From: Myroides sp. WP-1
GTDB taxonomy: Bacteria; Bacteroidota; Bacteroidia; Flavobacteriales; Flavobacteriaceae
Assembly: GCF_014145635.1 (NCBI RefSeq)
Contig: NZ_JACHTC010000013.1
Span: 1 to 64,000, forward strand
Length of the DNA: 64,000 nt
Direction of reading: 5' to 3'
Shown: positions 24,449-35,742 of the stretch, piece by piece
Layout of the letters: every line of letters begins with the position of its first letter
Position numbering within the stretch: the first letter of the stretch is position 1
Made by a program: the position numbers and the translations under genes
Notes under the pieces: generated by a model
Seen by the model: the letters and a program-made list of their open reading frames with translations, nothing else
The model's database searches: none
What the model was told of the DNA's origin: nothing

Positions 24449-26797
24449 ATGAAATACACCCTTTTATTTTTCTTTTTTTCGCTATTAGCGACAAGTCAAA
24501 CTGCTCAGTTATCTGGAATGATTTACGAAGGAGAGCATCCGACTGAATTTGCGGAAATACGCTTAATTCAAACGGATAACAATCAAAGTTACATCACCTA
24601 CACCCAAGATCAAGGTACCTTTACCCTTGCTCTTCCCCTTGGTTCTTATCAATTTACGGTGTATCAATTCAACCAAGAAGTATATCAGACTACATTAGAT
24701 GTACAACAAGACATGCACGTAGGTAAAATTTCCATTGCAACCACTCAGCTCTTAGGTGAGGTTCAAATTATCGCAGCTCAAAAGGTCATTGAGCGTAAGA
24801 TCGACCGACTAGTCTTTAACCTAGACCGCACGGTTATAGGCACAGGTGGGAATGTGCTAGATGCCTTGAAAGCGACACCTAGCGTCCGCGTATCTCCGAC
24901 GGGAATTCAAATCGTCGGAAAGAATCAGGTGTTGGTCCTCATCGATGATCGTCCTACGTACTTGTCAGGAGATGAGCTAATGCGTTACTTAGAAAGTATG
25001 AGTAGTTCAGACATCAAGAGCATTGAAGTTATTACCACACCCCCTGCCAAATACGAAGCAGAGGGAAATAGCGGTATTCTAAATATCGTAACCAAAAAGA
25101 ATCGAATAGACACTTGGAATGCCCTTGTCGGAACTACCTATCAACGCAGTCAACGCAACACTATGCGTTATAATGGTGGCCTGAATTGGAATCAAAACGG
25201 ATGGAATCTAAAATCTAACATCAACTTCGGAGATGCTCGATTTTTACGCAAATGGAGTAACGACTTATATTATCCAAATGAAATTTGGGAGAGCAGAAGT
25301 ACAACAGATGGAAGAAACAACTACTACAACCTCAATTTAGCCTTATCTTATCAATTGACTTCTCGATGGGAAATGGGAATAAAATTGGCCAAAAACAACT
25401 ACAATTTCAGAGGTCCTATGAAGGGAAAAACCACGCGATTGATTGAAGGTACTATTGATTCGTTTATCACAGAAGACGACAGACAACAATCAAAATCCAA
25501 TCGGGTCATTTTATCGTATTTTAGCGAAATTAAACTAGACACTTTAGGCAAAAAGATTTCTTTCGACTTCGATTACATCAACAGCAATCAGCCCAGTTAT
25601 CGAACGTTTACCTCAGAAACTTTAGATCCAAAAGGTTTCCCCCTAGCTGATCACCTGCTCCAAGGAGGAAATGACAACCAAAATGACATCGACAATTATG
25701 TGGGTAAACTGGATATTGATCTTCCTTTTTCGACGATCAACTTAAATTTCGGAGCTAAAATATCTGCCTCAAGAACTCAAAATAAGCTTTTGATCTACAG
25801 TGGAGAAAACCACGCGGTACAACACAATAACTTTGATTACAAAGAAAACAACCAAGCCTTTTATGCTTCGGCCAACAAAACGTGGATGGATCAATTAACC
25901 GCACAAGTAGGGTTGCGATTAGAAGCCACTCAGACTAAAGGCTATGCTTCGGCAGTGGATCAAACAAACCGAAACAACGAGGTAAAACTCTTTCCGACGG
26001 TTTATGTAAACTACGTACCCAATGAAACACACAGCATCGGATTCAACTATTCTACGCGCATCAATCGTCCTAGTTTTGAAAGTTTAAACCCTACGAGATC
26101 CACGTACAATGCATACAGCTATCACGAAGGAAATCCCTTTTTAAAACCGGCATACACTACCAATTTAGAATTAATTTATACCTACAAAAAATTAGAGAGC
26201 AAAGTGTTTTACAGCCATTTAAAAGACGGTATTTCGCAGGTATCACAACTTGATTCAGAAACCAAACACTACAACTATATTTGGATGAATTATATACAAA
26301 TGAGTACAATTGGATTTAGTGAGAGTATATATTTCAAACCAGTGCCTTGGTGGACGAGTTCAAATGAATTGACAGCCACATATTCTTCAGCAACGCCTAT
26401 TTTAGAAAATGAACAACGCGTCAAAGGAACGGCAATCTACTTTTCAACTGCCAATGACTTTACATTAAACAAGGATCAGTCTCTATTTTTAGGAGTTAAT
26501 TATGCACACAGTTTTAGCGGAGTATCAGAAAATTTCCACTCAAAAGCCTATGCCGACTTGAGTTTAGCGATAAAGTATTTAGCCTGGAGTAAAAAAATCG
26601 AACTATCCTTACAGGCGAGTAACGTTTTGAATAGCACCTATACAACGTACAAAGAAACAACAACGGCAAAACAGCAATTTCAAAACGATTGGGACAATCA
26701 TACCTTGCGTTTTAGTGCGAGTTATAAATTTGGCAATAGCAGTTTAAAAACGAAGCAACGTTCAAGTGCAAACCAAGAAGAACTCAACCGAATGTAA
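24449..26797 (+). CDS. TonB-dependent-type outer-membrane receptor (OMP_b-brl_3)
   Basis: The 782-residue protein has a signal peptide, an N-terminal carboxypeptidase-regulatory-like domain (residues ~20-110), a plug-like segment (VIERKIDRLVFNLDRTV, TPSVRVSPTGIQIVGKNQVLVLIDDRPT) and a long beta-barrel ending in an aromatic-rich strand (TLRFSASYKFGN). This is the layout of the flavobacterial outer_membrane_beta-barrel family. Its C-terminal tail after the last strand is unusually long (about 20 residues, with SLKTKQRSSANQEELNRM). It is divergent from the LytS/LytTR pair, whose operator-like sites lie upstream, so the pair probably controls it. The ligand is unknown. Confidence 0.9.
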   Translation: MKYTLLFFFFSLLATSQTAQLSGMIYEGEHPTEFAEIRLIQTDNNQSYITYTQDQGTFTLALPLGSYQFTVYQFNQEVYQTTLDVQQDMHVGKISIATTQLLGEVQIIAAQKVIERKIDRLVFNLDRTVIGTGGNVLDALKATPSVRVSPTGIQIVGKNQVLVLIDDRPTYLSGDELMRYLESMSSSDIKSIEVITTPPAKYEAEGNSGILNIVTKKNRIDTWNALVGTTYQRSQRNTMRYNGGLNWNQNGWNLKSNINFGDARFLRKWSNDLYYPNEIWESRSTTDGRNNYYNLNLALSYQLTSRWEMGIKLAKNNYNFRGPMKGKTTRLIEGTIDSFITEDDRQQSKSNRVILSYFSEIKLDTLGKKISFDFDYINSNQPSYRTFTSETLDPKGFPLADHLLQGGNDNQNDIDNYVGKLDIDLPFSTINLNFGAKISASRTQNKLLIYSGENHAVQHNNFDYKENNQAFYASANKTWMDQLTAQVGLRLEATQTKGYASAVDQTNRNNEVKLFPTVYVNYVPNETHSIGFNYSTRINRPSFESLNPTRSTYNAYSYHEGNPFLKPAYTTNLELIYTYKKLESKVFYSHLKDGISQVSQLDSETKHYNYIWMNYIQMSTIGFSESIYFKPVPWWTSSNELTATYSSATPILENEQRVKGTAIYFSTANDFTLNKDQSLFLGVNYAHSFSGVSENFHSKAYADLSLAIKYLAWSKKIELSLQASNVLNSTYTTYKETTTAKQQFQNDWDNHTLRFSASYKFGNSSLKTKQRSSANQEELNRM

Positions 26798-26799
26798 AA

Positions 26800-27765
26800 C
26801 TAGCGTTCTCTTGTGTGATAGAGAGGTAATAAGAAAAAAGACAGCGCACCTAAAACCACTACAATAGCGGTTTGTGTAGTCCACAAAATCCAACCAAAGG
26901 CGGTACCTGCAACAGAAGAAACCTGGTATAACAGCAGTATCTCTGCTAAAATAAGAGGAAAAGCACCAAAGCCGCCATTGGTAAAGGAAACAGCAAAACT
27001 CCCTGCCACAAAAGCAGACATAATCATAGGAAAAGTCAGCTCACTTGTTTCGGCTAAGGCCAATGTTCCAAAATAAAAAGTAGCGATATAGCCCAACCAA
27101 ATTACAAGGGTATAGCCCAAAAACTCAAGCTTTGCTGGCATTTTAAAGATACTATTCACACCTTCTACCAACCCTTTCAATTTTTGCTTAACAAAGACGA
27201 TCGGCTTCCAAGTCACATAGAGGAAAACCACAATCATTCCGATCAAGCCAAGCACGGCAAAAAGACCCAACCAAGCCAATTGCTCTACAGGTACATAGCG
27301 CAACAAGAAATCCTTTAGCACATCATACTGTAAAATAAGAGCTGTAAAAACGCAAAGTAACAAACAAACTAAGTCGATTACTCGTTCTGAGACTATACTG
27401 CCAAAACTCTTGTCAAAGGGAATTTGTTGATATTTTTGCAACACCAAAGCACGAGACACTTCTCCAGACCTAGGGACCGTTAAATTCATAAGGTAACCAA
27501 TGTTGATTGCCATAAAATTAGTCCATGTAGAAGCGGGATATCCCATGTAATTTATGGCATATTTCCAGCGATATGCCCGAGCCCAAAGGCTGATAATAGA
27601 AAAGACTGAAGCAATGATGATATAGCTGTAATTAGCATCTTTAAAATGCATCACCATTTCTTCAATCTGTTCTGTTGTAAATTTAGCAAAAGCGTAATAA
27701 ACTAAAAAAACTCCCAACGCAAGTGGGAGTATGATCGATATTAATTTATTAACGGTTTTCTTCAA
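26800..27765 (-). CDS. Flippase-like membrane protein (UPF0104/lysylphosphatidylglycerol synthase TM)
   Basis: The 321-residue protein has about eight membrane helices and the LPG-synthase TM region motif around residues 85-110 (NIGYLMNLTVPRSGEVSRALVL). Family members either flip or make aminoacyl-lipids, or are of unknown role. It follows panC and panD with gaps of 9-11 bp and so is the last gene of that operon. Gene order panC-panD-UPF0104 is conserved in Flavobacteriia. Confidence 0.9.
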   Translation of the reverse strand: MKKTVNKLISIILPLALGVFLVYYAFAKFTTEQIEEMVMHFKDANYSYIIIASVFSIISLWARAYRWKYAINYMGYPASTWTNFMAINIGYLMNLTVPRSGEVSRALVLQKYQQIPFDKSFGSIVSERVIDLVCLLLCVFTALILQYDVLKDFLLRYVPVEQLAWLGLFAVLGLIGMIVVFLYVTWKPIVFVKQKLKGLVEGVNSIFKMPAKLEFLGYTLVIWLGYIATFYFGTLALAETSELTFPMIMSAFVAGSFAVSFTNGGFGAFPLILAEILLLYQVSSVAGTAFGWILWTTQTAIVVVLGALSFFLLPLYHTRER

Positions 27766-27774
27766 TCTATTGAA

Positions 27775-28125
27775 TTAGGTTAAGCTATTGTTTTCTTCAT
27801 TGGGAAAAACAATAGAAGGTCTAAATGACTTCGCTTCTTCAAAATCTAGTATTCCATAAGAAATAATGATAACGATATCTCCTTTGTGCACCTTGCGTGC
27901 TGCTGGTCCGTTTAAGGTAATTTCACCACTGTTTCTTGGACCTGGAATCGCATAAGTTTCAAAACGTTCTCCATTGTTGATATTCACAATAGAAACTTTT
28001 TCACCTTCAATCATATTAGCAGCCTCCAATAAAGCTTCGTCTATGGTAATACTTCCAATATAATGTAAATCGGCACCCGTAACGGTTACACGATGAATTT
28101 TTGATTTTACTACTTCAACTTGCAT
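27775..28125 (-). CDS. panD: Aspartate 1-decarboxylase
   Basis: The 116-residue pro-enzyme is of full length. It contains the autocleavage site YIGSI: Gly24-Ser25 yields the pyruvoyl group on Ser25. The [10 protein letters not shown] segment and [12 protein letters not shown] are typical. The product decarboxylates L-aspartate to beta-alanine for pantothenate synthesis. It is 11 bp after panC. Confidence 0.97.
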   Translation of the reverse strand: MQVEVVKSKIHRVTVTGADLHYIGSITIDEALLEAANMIEGEKVSIVNINNGERFETYAIPGPRNSGEITLNGPAARKVHKGDIVIIISYGILDFEEAKSFRPSIVFPNEENNSLT

Positions 28126-28136
28126 TTTGCGATAGT

Positions 28137-28985
28137 TTAATTAAAAGATAAATTGTCAATTAATCGAACACCTTCAATATGCGCAACAAGAAAACCTCTA
28201 TACTTGTGTCCTGCTTCTTTGGTCGTTGCAGTTTTTAACGTCTCCTCGTCGGCAATTGTAAAATATTCGAGGTCAAAGGTAGAATTATTTTTAAATTGAG
28301 ACTCAACAAATTGATTAACTTTTTCAATCTCTTGTGTTTTAAACAATTCATTTGCTTGTTGTAAAACTTGATATAAAAACGTTGATTGTGTTAAGCCATC
28401 AGCTGAAATTCGCTCATTTCTTGAACTCATTGCCAGTCCATCTGCCGCTCTAAAAATGGGAACACCCACAATTGTAACCGATAAATGTTCTTTTTCAACT
28501 AATTTTCGAATGATCTGAAGTTGTTGAAAATCTTTCTCTCCAAAGTATGCTTTGGTTGGTTCGACCAATTCAAATAACTTCTTAACAATCGTACCTACTC
28601 CATCAAAATGACCAGGACGTTGAGCCCCCTCCATTTCAAATTCTAATCCGTCATAATCAAACTTTTTCGCTACGGTTTCACCTGCATAAATTTCTTCAAC
28701 TGAAGGAGAAAAAACAACTATCTGATCTGATAATGAGCGGATAATAGCTAAATCTCGTTCTAAAGTACGAGGATATTTAGCCAAATCTTCCGCATTATTA
28801 AACTGCGTAGGGTTGACAAAAATACTCACCACAGTACACCCATTTTCCGCTAAGGATTGTTCCATCAAAGAAAGGTGACCCCTGTGTATTGCTCCCATTG
28901 TAGGGACTAAACCAATAGTTTGGTTTGTCTTGTGAAAAGTCTCTAAATAAGCTTGTAATTCGACTTTTGTATGAAAAAGAAACAT
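28137..28985 (-). CDS. panC: Pantothenate synthetase
   Basis: The 282-residue protein carries [14 protein letters not shown] (the nucleotide-binding HxGH), [19 protein letters not shown] and MSSRNERIS, the conserved ATP-binding motifs of PanC. It joins pantoate and beta-alanine using ATP. The promoter (29009-29016) lies about 24 bp upstream and divergent from that of the glycogen-synthase-like gene. It forms an operon with panD and the flippase-like gene. Confidence 0.98.
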   Translation of the reverse strand: MFLFHTKVELQAYLETFHKTNQTIGLVPTMGAIHRGHLSLMEQSLAENGCTVVSIFVNPTQFNNAEDLAKYPRTLERDLAIIRSLSDQIVVFSPSVEEIYAGETVAKKFDYDGLEFEMEGAQRPGHFDGVGTIVKKLFELVEPTKAYFGEKDFQQLQIIRKLVEKEHLSVTIVGVPIFRAADGLAMSSRNERISADGLTQSTFLYQVLQQANELFKTQEIEKVNQFVESQFKNNSTFDLEYFTIADEETLKTATTKEAGHKYRGFLVAHIEGVRLIDNLSFN

Positions 28986-29008
28986 CTACTTCGTGTTTTA
29001 AATAATGG

Positions 29009-29016
29009 CAAAATTA
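29009..29016 (-). promoter_or_regulatory. TAnnTTTG promoter element of panC
   Basis: TAATTTTG on the minus strand, 24 bp before the panC ATG. No -33 TTG at the usual distance. Confidence 0.45.
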
Positions 29017-29048
29017 GTTAATTCGAGAAATAACTCCATAAAATTTCG

Positions 29049-29056
29049 TAAATTTG
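29049..29056 (+). promoter_or_regulatory. TAnnTTTG promoter element of the GT5 gene
   Basis: TAAATTTG on the + strand, about 38 bp before the ATG at 29095. It also argues against the longer ORF that begins at 29005. Confidence 0.55.
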
Positions 29057-29094
29057 CAAAGTTTTATTTATTTCAACAGAAACTATTTTTGAAG

Positions 29095-29898
29095 ATGAAA
29101 GATAAGAGGATATTGTACGTATCATCTGAAGTGGTACCCTATTTAGCAGAAAATGAAGTCTCATTAATGTCTTATGATGCGCCTAAAATGATTAATGAAC
29201 AAGGAGGGCAAATAAGAATTTTTATGCCGAAATACGGTAGCATCAATGAAAGAAGACACCAATTACACGAAGTAATCCGCCTATCAGGGATGAATCTCGT
29301 TGTGAATGATATGGATATGCCTTTAATAATCAAAGTGGCTTCAATTCCCAAAGAGAGGATTCAGGTTTACTTCATTGACAATGATGAATACTTTAAAAGA
29401 AAGTCAACGTTTTCTGACGAAGACGGTGTGCTATACCCAGATAATGATGAAAGAGCTATTTTCTTTACCAAAGGTGTAATTGAAACGATTAAAAAATTAA
29501 ACTGGGTACCTGATATCATCCACGTACAAGGTTGGATGGCTTCTTTACTACCTACGTATTTAAAGAATTACTATAAAGACGAGGCTATTTTTGCAGATAC
29601 AAAAATCGTTACGTCTATTTTTGATGAAGGTTTTGAAGGAACATTGAGTGATTCAATGCACACCAAAGTGGCTTTTGACAATCTCCCTAAAGAGGATGTT
29701 GCTGACTTTGAAAAAGCAACTTATCACAACATAATGGTTAATGCGGTTAAGAATTCGGATGGTGTGATCTTAGCGTCTGAGAACACCCCAACAGATTTAA
29801 CAAAATATATAGAATCTTCTAATAAACCTTTCTTACCTTACGCTACTAAAGAAGAATTTGCTGAGGCATATACTACTTTTTACAATCAATTTTTATAA
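29095..29898 (+). CDS. Glycogen/starch synthase-like protein, GT5 N-terminal domain only
   Basis: From the ATG at 29095 the protein is 267 residues and opens RILYVSSEVVPYLAENE, followed by IIHVQGWMASLLPTYL, the typical start and acceptor region of GT5 glycogen synthases. The second (GT-B C-terminal) domain, with the ADP-glucose site, is absent. The KTGG-like loop of the N-terminus is replaced (LAENEVSLMSYDAPK). The next gene begins 26 bp later, so this is the true length. Flavobacteria often keep this short protein at this place, which argues for a conserved non-catalytic role. Confidence 0.85.
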   Translation: MKDKRILYVSSEVVPYLAENEVSLMSYDAPKMINEQGGQIRIFMPKYGSINERRHQLHEVIRLSGMNLVVNDMDMPLIIKVASIPKERIQVYFIDNDEYFKRKSTFSDEDGVLYPDNDERAIFFTKGVIETIKKLNWVPDIIHVQGWMASLLPTYLKNYYKDEAIFADTKIVTSIFDEGFEGTLSDSMHTKVAFDNLPKEDVADFEKATYHNIMVNAVKNSDGVILASENTPTDLTKYIESSNKPFLPYATKEEFAEAYTTFYNQFL

Positions 29899-29924
29899 TA
29901 CTAACGCATATATCGATTTAGTGG

Positions 29925-31583
29925 ATGAATTACAAAGGCATCATAAAAACATTAGCAATCCTAGCTGGCGTGGCTAGTTTACAATCATGTGACAAAGATT
30001 TTAGTGAAGTTGGAGGTGAAATTATTGGAGATAACAACTTAAATATTGACACGTATCAAGTAAGTGATCTTACAGCCTATACCCAACCTTATGGTGCTTT
30101 GGCTACCAAAAACTTAGCCAACATGCCGTTTGGCTCTCTTGACAATGGCGAATTTGGAAGAACAAACAGCAGCTTTGTAACACAAGTACTGTCTTCTTCT
30201 ACGACTTTTACCATGATGAAACCAAATGCAGTGATCGATTCTGCTTATGTATATATTCCGTACTATTCACAGTATGACAAAGTAGAGAACGAAGTTACGT
30301 TGTACAAATTATTAAACGTTACGGGAGATGGTACATTCAATCTTGAAGTATATGAAAATGGATACTTCTTGCAAGATGTTAATCCAGGTACAGGAAAAAC
30401 GTTAGACTATTTTTCGGATGCTTCTGCTCAATACGAGCAATACAAAAATCCGAAGTTACTTAATGACTCTCCTAACGTAAAACAAAATAAGTCTTTTGAG
30501 TTTACCAAACAAAACATCATCATTTATAAATACGATGACCAAGGTAATATAGTGAAAGACGAAACTACAGGAAAGCCCGTTGAAAAAGAAAAAATGGCTC
30601 CAGGATTATGGTTAGACTTAAACAAAGAGCATTTTCAAAAATTTGCTACTAGTACCTTTAATCTAAACGACCAATCCCAGTTCAAAAACTTCTTTAGAGG
30701 ATTGTACTTCAAAGCTACTGGTAATTCTAGCACAGGAGCTTTAGGACTATTGAATATTGGACAAGGTAAATTAGTACTTAAATACCACCAAGAAGTAGAA
30801 GAAGTAAATGACGAAGGCCAAACCATCAAGAAAAAACAACACTTAACGGCTACTCTTCCGTTTTCTAAGAATGCAGATTCTGACAATACGAATGCTTACG
30901 GAGAGAACCTAAATGTTAGTTTAAACACAACAGAAGGAAATAAGCACACCGCTTTAGGAAATAAAAAAGATGGTGATGCGATGCTGTACGTGAAAGGTGG
31001 TGAAGGAAATGTTGCGGTTATTGACTTATTCAACAAGAACGATTTTGAAGAGCTTAAAAAGCTAAAAGAAATGAACGTATTGATCAATGATGCTATCTTA
31101 ACAGTACACGTTGACGAAACAGCAATGAATAAGAATCAAATTCCGGAGCGCCTATATCTGTATAATTACGATAACGGAACACCGATATCGGATTTCTTAA
31201 ATGACAATTCGGCTAACGCTTCTTACAGTAAATTACTATTTGGAGGTATTTATCAAGCGGCGAATGAAGAGTCAAAAATAAAAGGAAACACTTACAAATT
31301 CAGAATAACAGAATACATTCGTGCGATTCTAAAAAACAAAGAATTAAAAAGTCCTAAGTTAGCCATCGCTGCGACATTCAATTACAACGAAGCCCTTACT
31401 AACACAGTAGCTAAAGGTATTAATAGTAAATTGAAAACAGAAATAGAAAACACACCTGAAAACGTAACTTATGTACCCTCATTATCGGCTATGCAGCCTT
31501 TAGGTACAGTAATTTACGGAACAAATACTACCTCTAGCAAAAAAATGACACTACAAATATTTTATACTAAAACTAAAAACTAA
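29925..31583 (+). CDS. DUF4270 lipoprotein
   Basis: The 552-residue lipoprotein (lipobox LQSC) has the DUF4270 family layout: ADxDFSEVGGEIIGDNN at the start, the NLANMPFGSLDNGEFGRTNSS segment, and a long beta-rich body ending MTLQIFYTKTK. It is anchored in the outer membrane and surface-exposed or periplasmic; the function is unknown. It is placed between the GT5 gene and glmS, 6 bp before the latter, an order conserved in Flavobacteriia. Confidence 0.92.
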   Translation: MNYKGIIKTLAILAGVASLQSCDKDFSEVGGEIIGDNNLNIDTYQVSDLTAYTQPYGALATKNLANMPFGSLDNGEFGRTNSSFVTQVLSSSTTFTMMKPNAVIDSAYVYIPYYSQYDKVENEVTLYKLLNVTGDGTFNLEVYENGYFLQDVNPGTGKTLDYFSDASAQYEQYKNPKLLNDSPNVKQNKSFEFTKQNIIIYKYDDQGNIVKDETTGKPVEKEKMAPGLWLDLNKEHFQKFATSTFNLNDQSQFKNFFRGLYFKATGNSSTGALGLLNIGQGKLVLKYHQEVEEVNDEGQTIKKKQHLTATLPFSKNADSDNTNAYGENLNVSLNTTEGNKHTALGNKKDGDAMLYVKGGEGNVAVIDLFNKNDFEELKKLKEMNVLINDAILTVHVDETAMNKNQIPERLYLYNYDNGTPISDFLNDNSANASYSKLLFGGIYQAANEESKIKGNTYKFRITEYIRAILKNKELKSPKLAIAATFNYNEALTNTVAKGINSKLKTEIENTPENVTYVPSLSAMQPLGTVIYGTNTTSSKKMTLQIFYTKTKN

Positions 31584-31589
31584 TTATTT

Positions 31590-33434
31590 ATGTGTGGAAT
31601 CGTTGGATACATAGGTCATAGAGATGCATATCCGGTAATCATCAAGGGGCTAACTCGCTTAGAATACCGTGGGTATGACAGTGCAGGCTTAGCTGTTTTT
31701 GATGGAGAAACGATCAATCTTTGCAAAACGAAAGGGAAAGTTGCTGATTTAGAAGCGAAAGCTACGGCAGCAATCAAAAAAGGTACGATAGGAATTGGCC
31801 ACACACGTTGGGCTACTCATGGAGTACCAAATGACGTAAACTCTCACCCTCATTTTTCGAATTCAGGTGAATTAGTCATTATACACAACGGAATCATTGA
31901 AAACTATGATTCACTAAAACAAGAACTAATTAAGCGTGGGTATACTTTTCAGTCAGACACAGACACAGAAGTATTAATCAACCTAATCGAAGACGTTCAA
32001 AAAACGCAAAAGGTAAAATTAGGAAAAGCAGTACAAATTGCCCTAAATCAAGTTATTGGAGCTTATGCGATTGCCGTAATGGACATCAAAAAGCCCAATG
32101 AAATTGTAGCTGCACGTTTAGGTAGCCCTTTAGCAATAGGAATTGGTGAAAACGAATATTTTATTACTTCTGACGCCTCTCCTTTTATCGAGTATACAAA
32201 CAATGCCATTTATTTAGAAGATGAAGAAATGGCTATTATTCGCTTACACAAACCTTTAAATATCCGCAAAATCAAAGATGATTCTTTGGTAAATCACTAT
32301 GCTCAAGAGTTGCAATTAAACTTAGAGCAAATTGAAAAAAACGGATATGATCACTTCATGCTAAAAGAGATTTACGAGCAACCAGACGTAATTCGCGATA
32401 CATTTAGAGGTCGCTTATTAGCAGATCAAGGGTTAATCAAAATGGCAGGTATCGAAGATAATCTTGATAAATTCCTCAATGCAAAACGAATCATTATTGC
32501 TGCATGTGGAACATCTTGGCATGCTGCTTTAGTAGCAGAATACATTATCGAAGAATTTGCAAGAATACCTGTTGAAGTAGAATACGCGTCTGAGTTCAGA
32601 TACAGAAATCCAATCATCAATGGTGATGACGTGATTATCGCAATCTCTCAATCAGGAGAAACTGCAGATACTTTAGCCGCAATTAAATTAGCAAAAACGA
32701 AAGGTGCGTTTGTATTTGGTGTTTGCAACGTAGTTGGTTCTTCAATTTCAAGAGAAACACATGCGGGAGCATATACACATGCTGGTCCGGAAATCGGAGT
32801 TGCTTCAACAAAAGCTTTTACCACGCAAATTACGGTACTTACATTAATTGCCTTGCGTTTGGCTAAATCCAAAGGTTCGCTTTCAAACTCGGAATATTTA
32901 AAATACTTACACGAGTTAGAATTAATTCCAGAACGCGTAAAAGAAGCGTTAGCGCAAAACGAACAAGTTTTGAAGATTGCCGAAGTATATAAAGACGCCA
33001 CAAACTGTCTATATTTAGGACGAGGATACAACTATCCTGTTGCCTTAGAAGGTGCTTTAAAACTAAAAGAAATATCGTATATCCATGCAGAAGGTTATCC
33101 AGCTGCAGAGATGAAACACGGACCGATTGCTTTAATTGACGAACACATGCCTGTTATTGTCATTGCACCGGATCAAATGCACTACGACAAAGTAGTAAGT
33201 AACATCCAAGAGATCAAAGCTAGAAGCGGAAAAATCATTGCAGTTGTTACAAAAGGAGACAAACAAGTAAGGGAATTAGCGGATCACGTAATTGAAGTGC
33301 CTGGCATTTCTGAGGAGTTAACTCCGATTTTAACGACAATTCCACTACAACTATTGTCTTACCACATAGCAGTTTTAAGAGATTGTAACGTAGACCAGCC
33401 TCGTAATTTAGCGAAGTCGGTAACGGTTGAATAA
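31590..33434 (+). CDS. glmS: Glutamine-fructose-6-phosphate aminotransferase (isomerizing)
   Basis: The 614-residue enzyme starts MCGIVGYIG, with the catalytic Cys1 after Met removal. The N-terminal class II glutamine amidotransferase domain (~1-240) is followed by two SIS domains (~290-425 and ~460-600), with ITSDASPF and the C-terminal DQPRNLAKSVTVE. It makes glucosamine-6-phosphate for peptidoglycan and lipopolysaccharide synthesis. It is co-directional with DUF4270 and ends at a terminator. Confidence 0.99.
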   Translation: MCGIVGYIGHRDAYPVIIKGLTRLEYRGYDSAGLAVFDGETINLCKTKGKVADLEAKATAAIKKGTIGIGHTRWATHGVPNDVNSHPHFSNSGELVIIHNGIIENYDSLKQELIKRGYTFQSDTDTEVLINLIEDVQKTQKVKLGKAVQIALNQVIGAYAIAVMDIKKPNEIVAARLGSPLAIGIGENEYFITSDASPFIEYTNNAIYLEDEEMAIIRLHKPLNIRKIKDDSLVNHYAQELQLNLEQIEKNGYDHFMLKEIYEQPDVIRDTFRGRLLADQGLIKMAGIEDNLDKFLNAKRIIIAACGTSWHAALVAEYIIEEFARIPVEVEYASEFRYRNPIINGDDVIIAISQSGETADTLAAIKLAKTKGAFVFGVCNVVGSSISRETHAGAYTHAGPEIGVASTKAFTTQITVLTLIALRLAKSKGSLSNSEYLKYLHELELIPERVKEALAQNEQVLKIAEVYKDATNCLYLGRGYNYPVALEGALKLKEISYIHAEGYPAAEMKHGPIALIDEHMPVIVIAPDQMHYDKVVSNIQEIKARSGKIIAVVTKGDKQVRELADHVIEVPGISEELTPILTTIPLQLLSYHIAVLRDCNVDQPRNLAKSVTVE

Positions 33435-33438
33435 ACAC

Positions 33439-33469
33439 AAAATGCGACCCCATTTAGGGCTCGCATTTT
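33439..33469 (+). terminator. Terminator of glmS
   Basis: AAAATGCGA (33439-33447) and TCGCATTTT (33461-33469) with inner C/G pairs around ATTTA, then further T residues. Confidence 0.88.
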
Positions 33470-33518
33470 TTTATATATAAATAAATTTTTAATCATTTTC
33501 ATATTAAGAGAAAAAAAC

Positions 33519-33526
33519 TATCTTTG
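33519..33526 (+). promoter_or_regulatory. TAnnTTTG promoter element of atpD
   Basis: TATCTTTG, 62 bp before the ATG of atpD, in the intergenic AT-rich region after the glmS terminator. Confidence 0.65.
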
Positions 33527-33584
33527 CACTCTGAAAAAGTAGTTTTTTTCATTAAACGTAAATAGCTGTTAAATAAATACATAA

Positions 33585-35099
<1,515 letters not shown>

Positions 35100-35122
35100 T
35101 AATCACTTAAAACAGAACAATT

Positions 35123-35404
35123 ATGAGATTAGAAATTGTATCACCTGAGGCTACCTTATTTGCTGGAGAAGTTACTTCTGTATCGGTTCCAGGTGTTAAT
35201 GGTGAGTTTCAAATGTTAAACCATCACGCGGCTATTGTTTCTTTATTGACAAAGGGTAACGTGAAGTTTACAGGAACTAACATTTCTATTAAAGAGCCAT
35301 TTAATTCAAAGTTCGTTAAAGTTAGCAACGATACTTACCATCTACCTATTAACATGGGTACTGTTGAATTAAGTGATAACAAGATTATTATCTTAGCTAA
35401 TTAA
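35123..35404 (+). CDS. atpC: F1F0 ATP synthase epsilon subunit (short form)
   Basis: The 93-residue protein has the N-terminal beta-sandwich (LEIVSPEATLFAGEVTSVSVPG, GEFQMLNHHAAIVSLL). The C-terminal helical domain found in E. coli is absent. The short form is normal in Bacteroidota. It lies 23 bp after atpD and ends at a strong terminator. Confidence 0.96.
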   Translation: MRLEIVSPEATLFAGEVTSVSVPGVNGEFQMLNHHAAIVSLLTKGNVKFTGTNISIKEPFNSKFVKVSNDTYHLPINMGTVELSDNKIIILAN

Positions 35405-35422
35405 TTAGCTAACAACAGATAC

Positions 35423-35455
35423 AAAAAAGCCCGATTCTATGAATCGGGCTTTTTT
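35423..35455 (+). terminator. Terminator of atpC
   Basis: A 15-bp perfect stem (AAAAAAGCCCGATTC / GAATCGGGCTTTTTT) with a 3-nt loop ends the atpDC transcript. The 125 bp between it and the next terminator contain no feature. Confidence 0.9.
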
Positions 35456-35582
35456 TATTGGATTAAATCAGTAGTATAACGCTGAAATAAAATCGATTCC
35501 TACCCAACAAGAACCGCTTAGTTTAATCGAGTATATCCTTAGATCTAGTTCAGTTAATAGGAATGCATAACTTTTACCCATA

Positions 35583-35618
35583 AAAAAAGCCTTACAAGAA
35601 ATCTTGTAAGGCTTTTTT
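35583..35618 (-). terminator. Terminator of the tRNA pair
   Basis: AAAAAAGCCTTACAAGA and TCTTGTAAGGCTTTTTT form a 17-bp stem with a tiny loop directly downstream of the tRNA gene at 35620-35693. On the minus strand it ends in a T tract. Confidence 0.85.
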
Positions 35619-35619
35619 G

Positions 35620-35693
35620 CTCCCCCTCTTGGGCTCGAACCAAGGACCCTCTGATTAACAGTCAGATGCTCTAACCAACTGAGCTAAGGAGGA
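35620..35693 (-). tRNA. tRNA-Asn (GTT), copy 1
   Basis: Read on the minus strand, a 74-nt cloverleaf: acceptor TCCTCCT / AGGGGGA, D arm GCTC-AGTTGGTTA-GAGC, anticodon stem-loop TCTGA-CTGTTAA-TCAGA with anticodon GTT, T arm CTTGG-TTCGAGC-CCAAG, discriminator G. CCA is not encoded. The same sequence is repeated 123 bp to the right. Confidence 0.97.
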
Positions 35694-35742
35694 AGGTATT
35701 TTATACCTACCTAAAGGTTACACGTTTAAAGCTTTTGCTTTG

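Noticed and set aside
29005..29094. 30-residue extension of the GT5 protein
   Set aside because: It begins upstream of the TAAATTTG promoter element and is basic and unlike the family's N-terminus.
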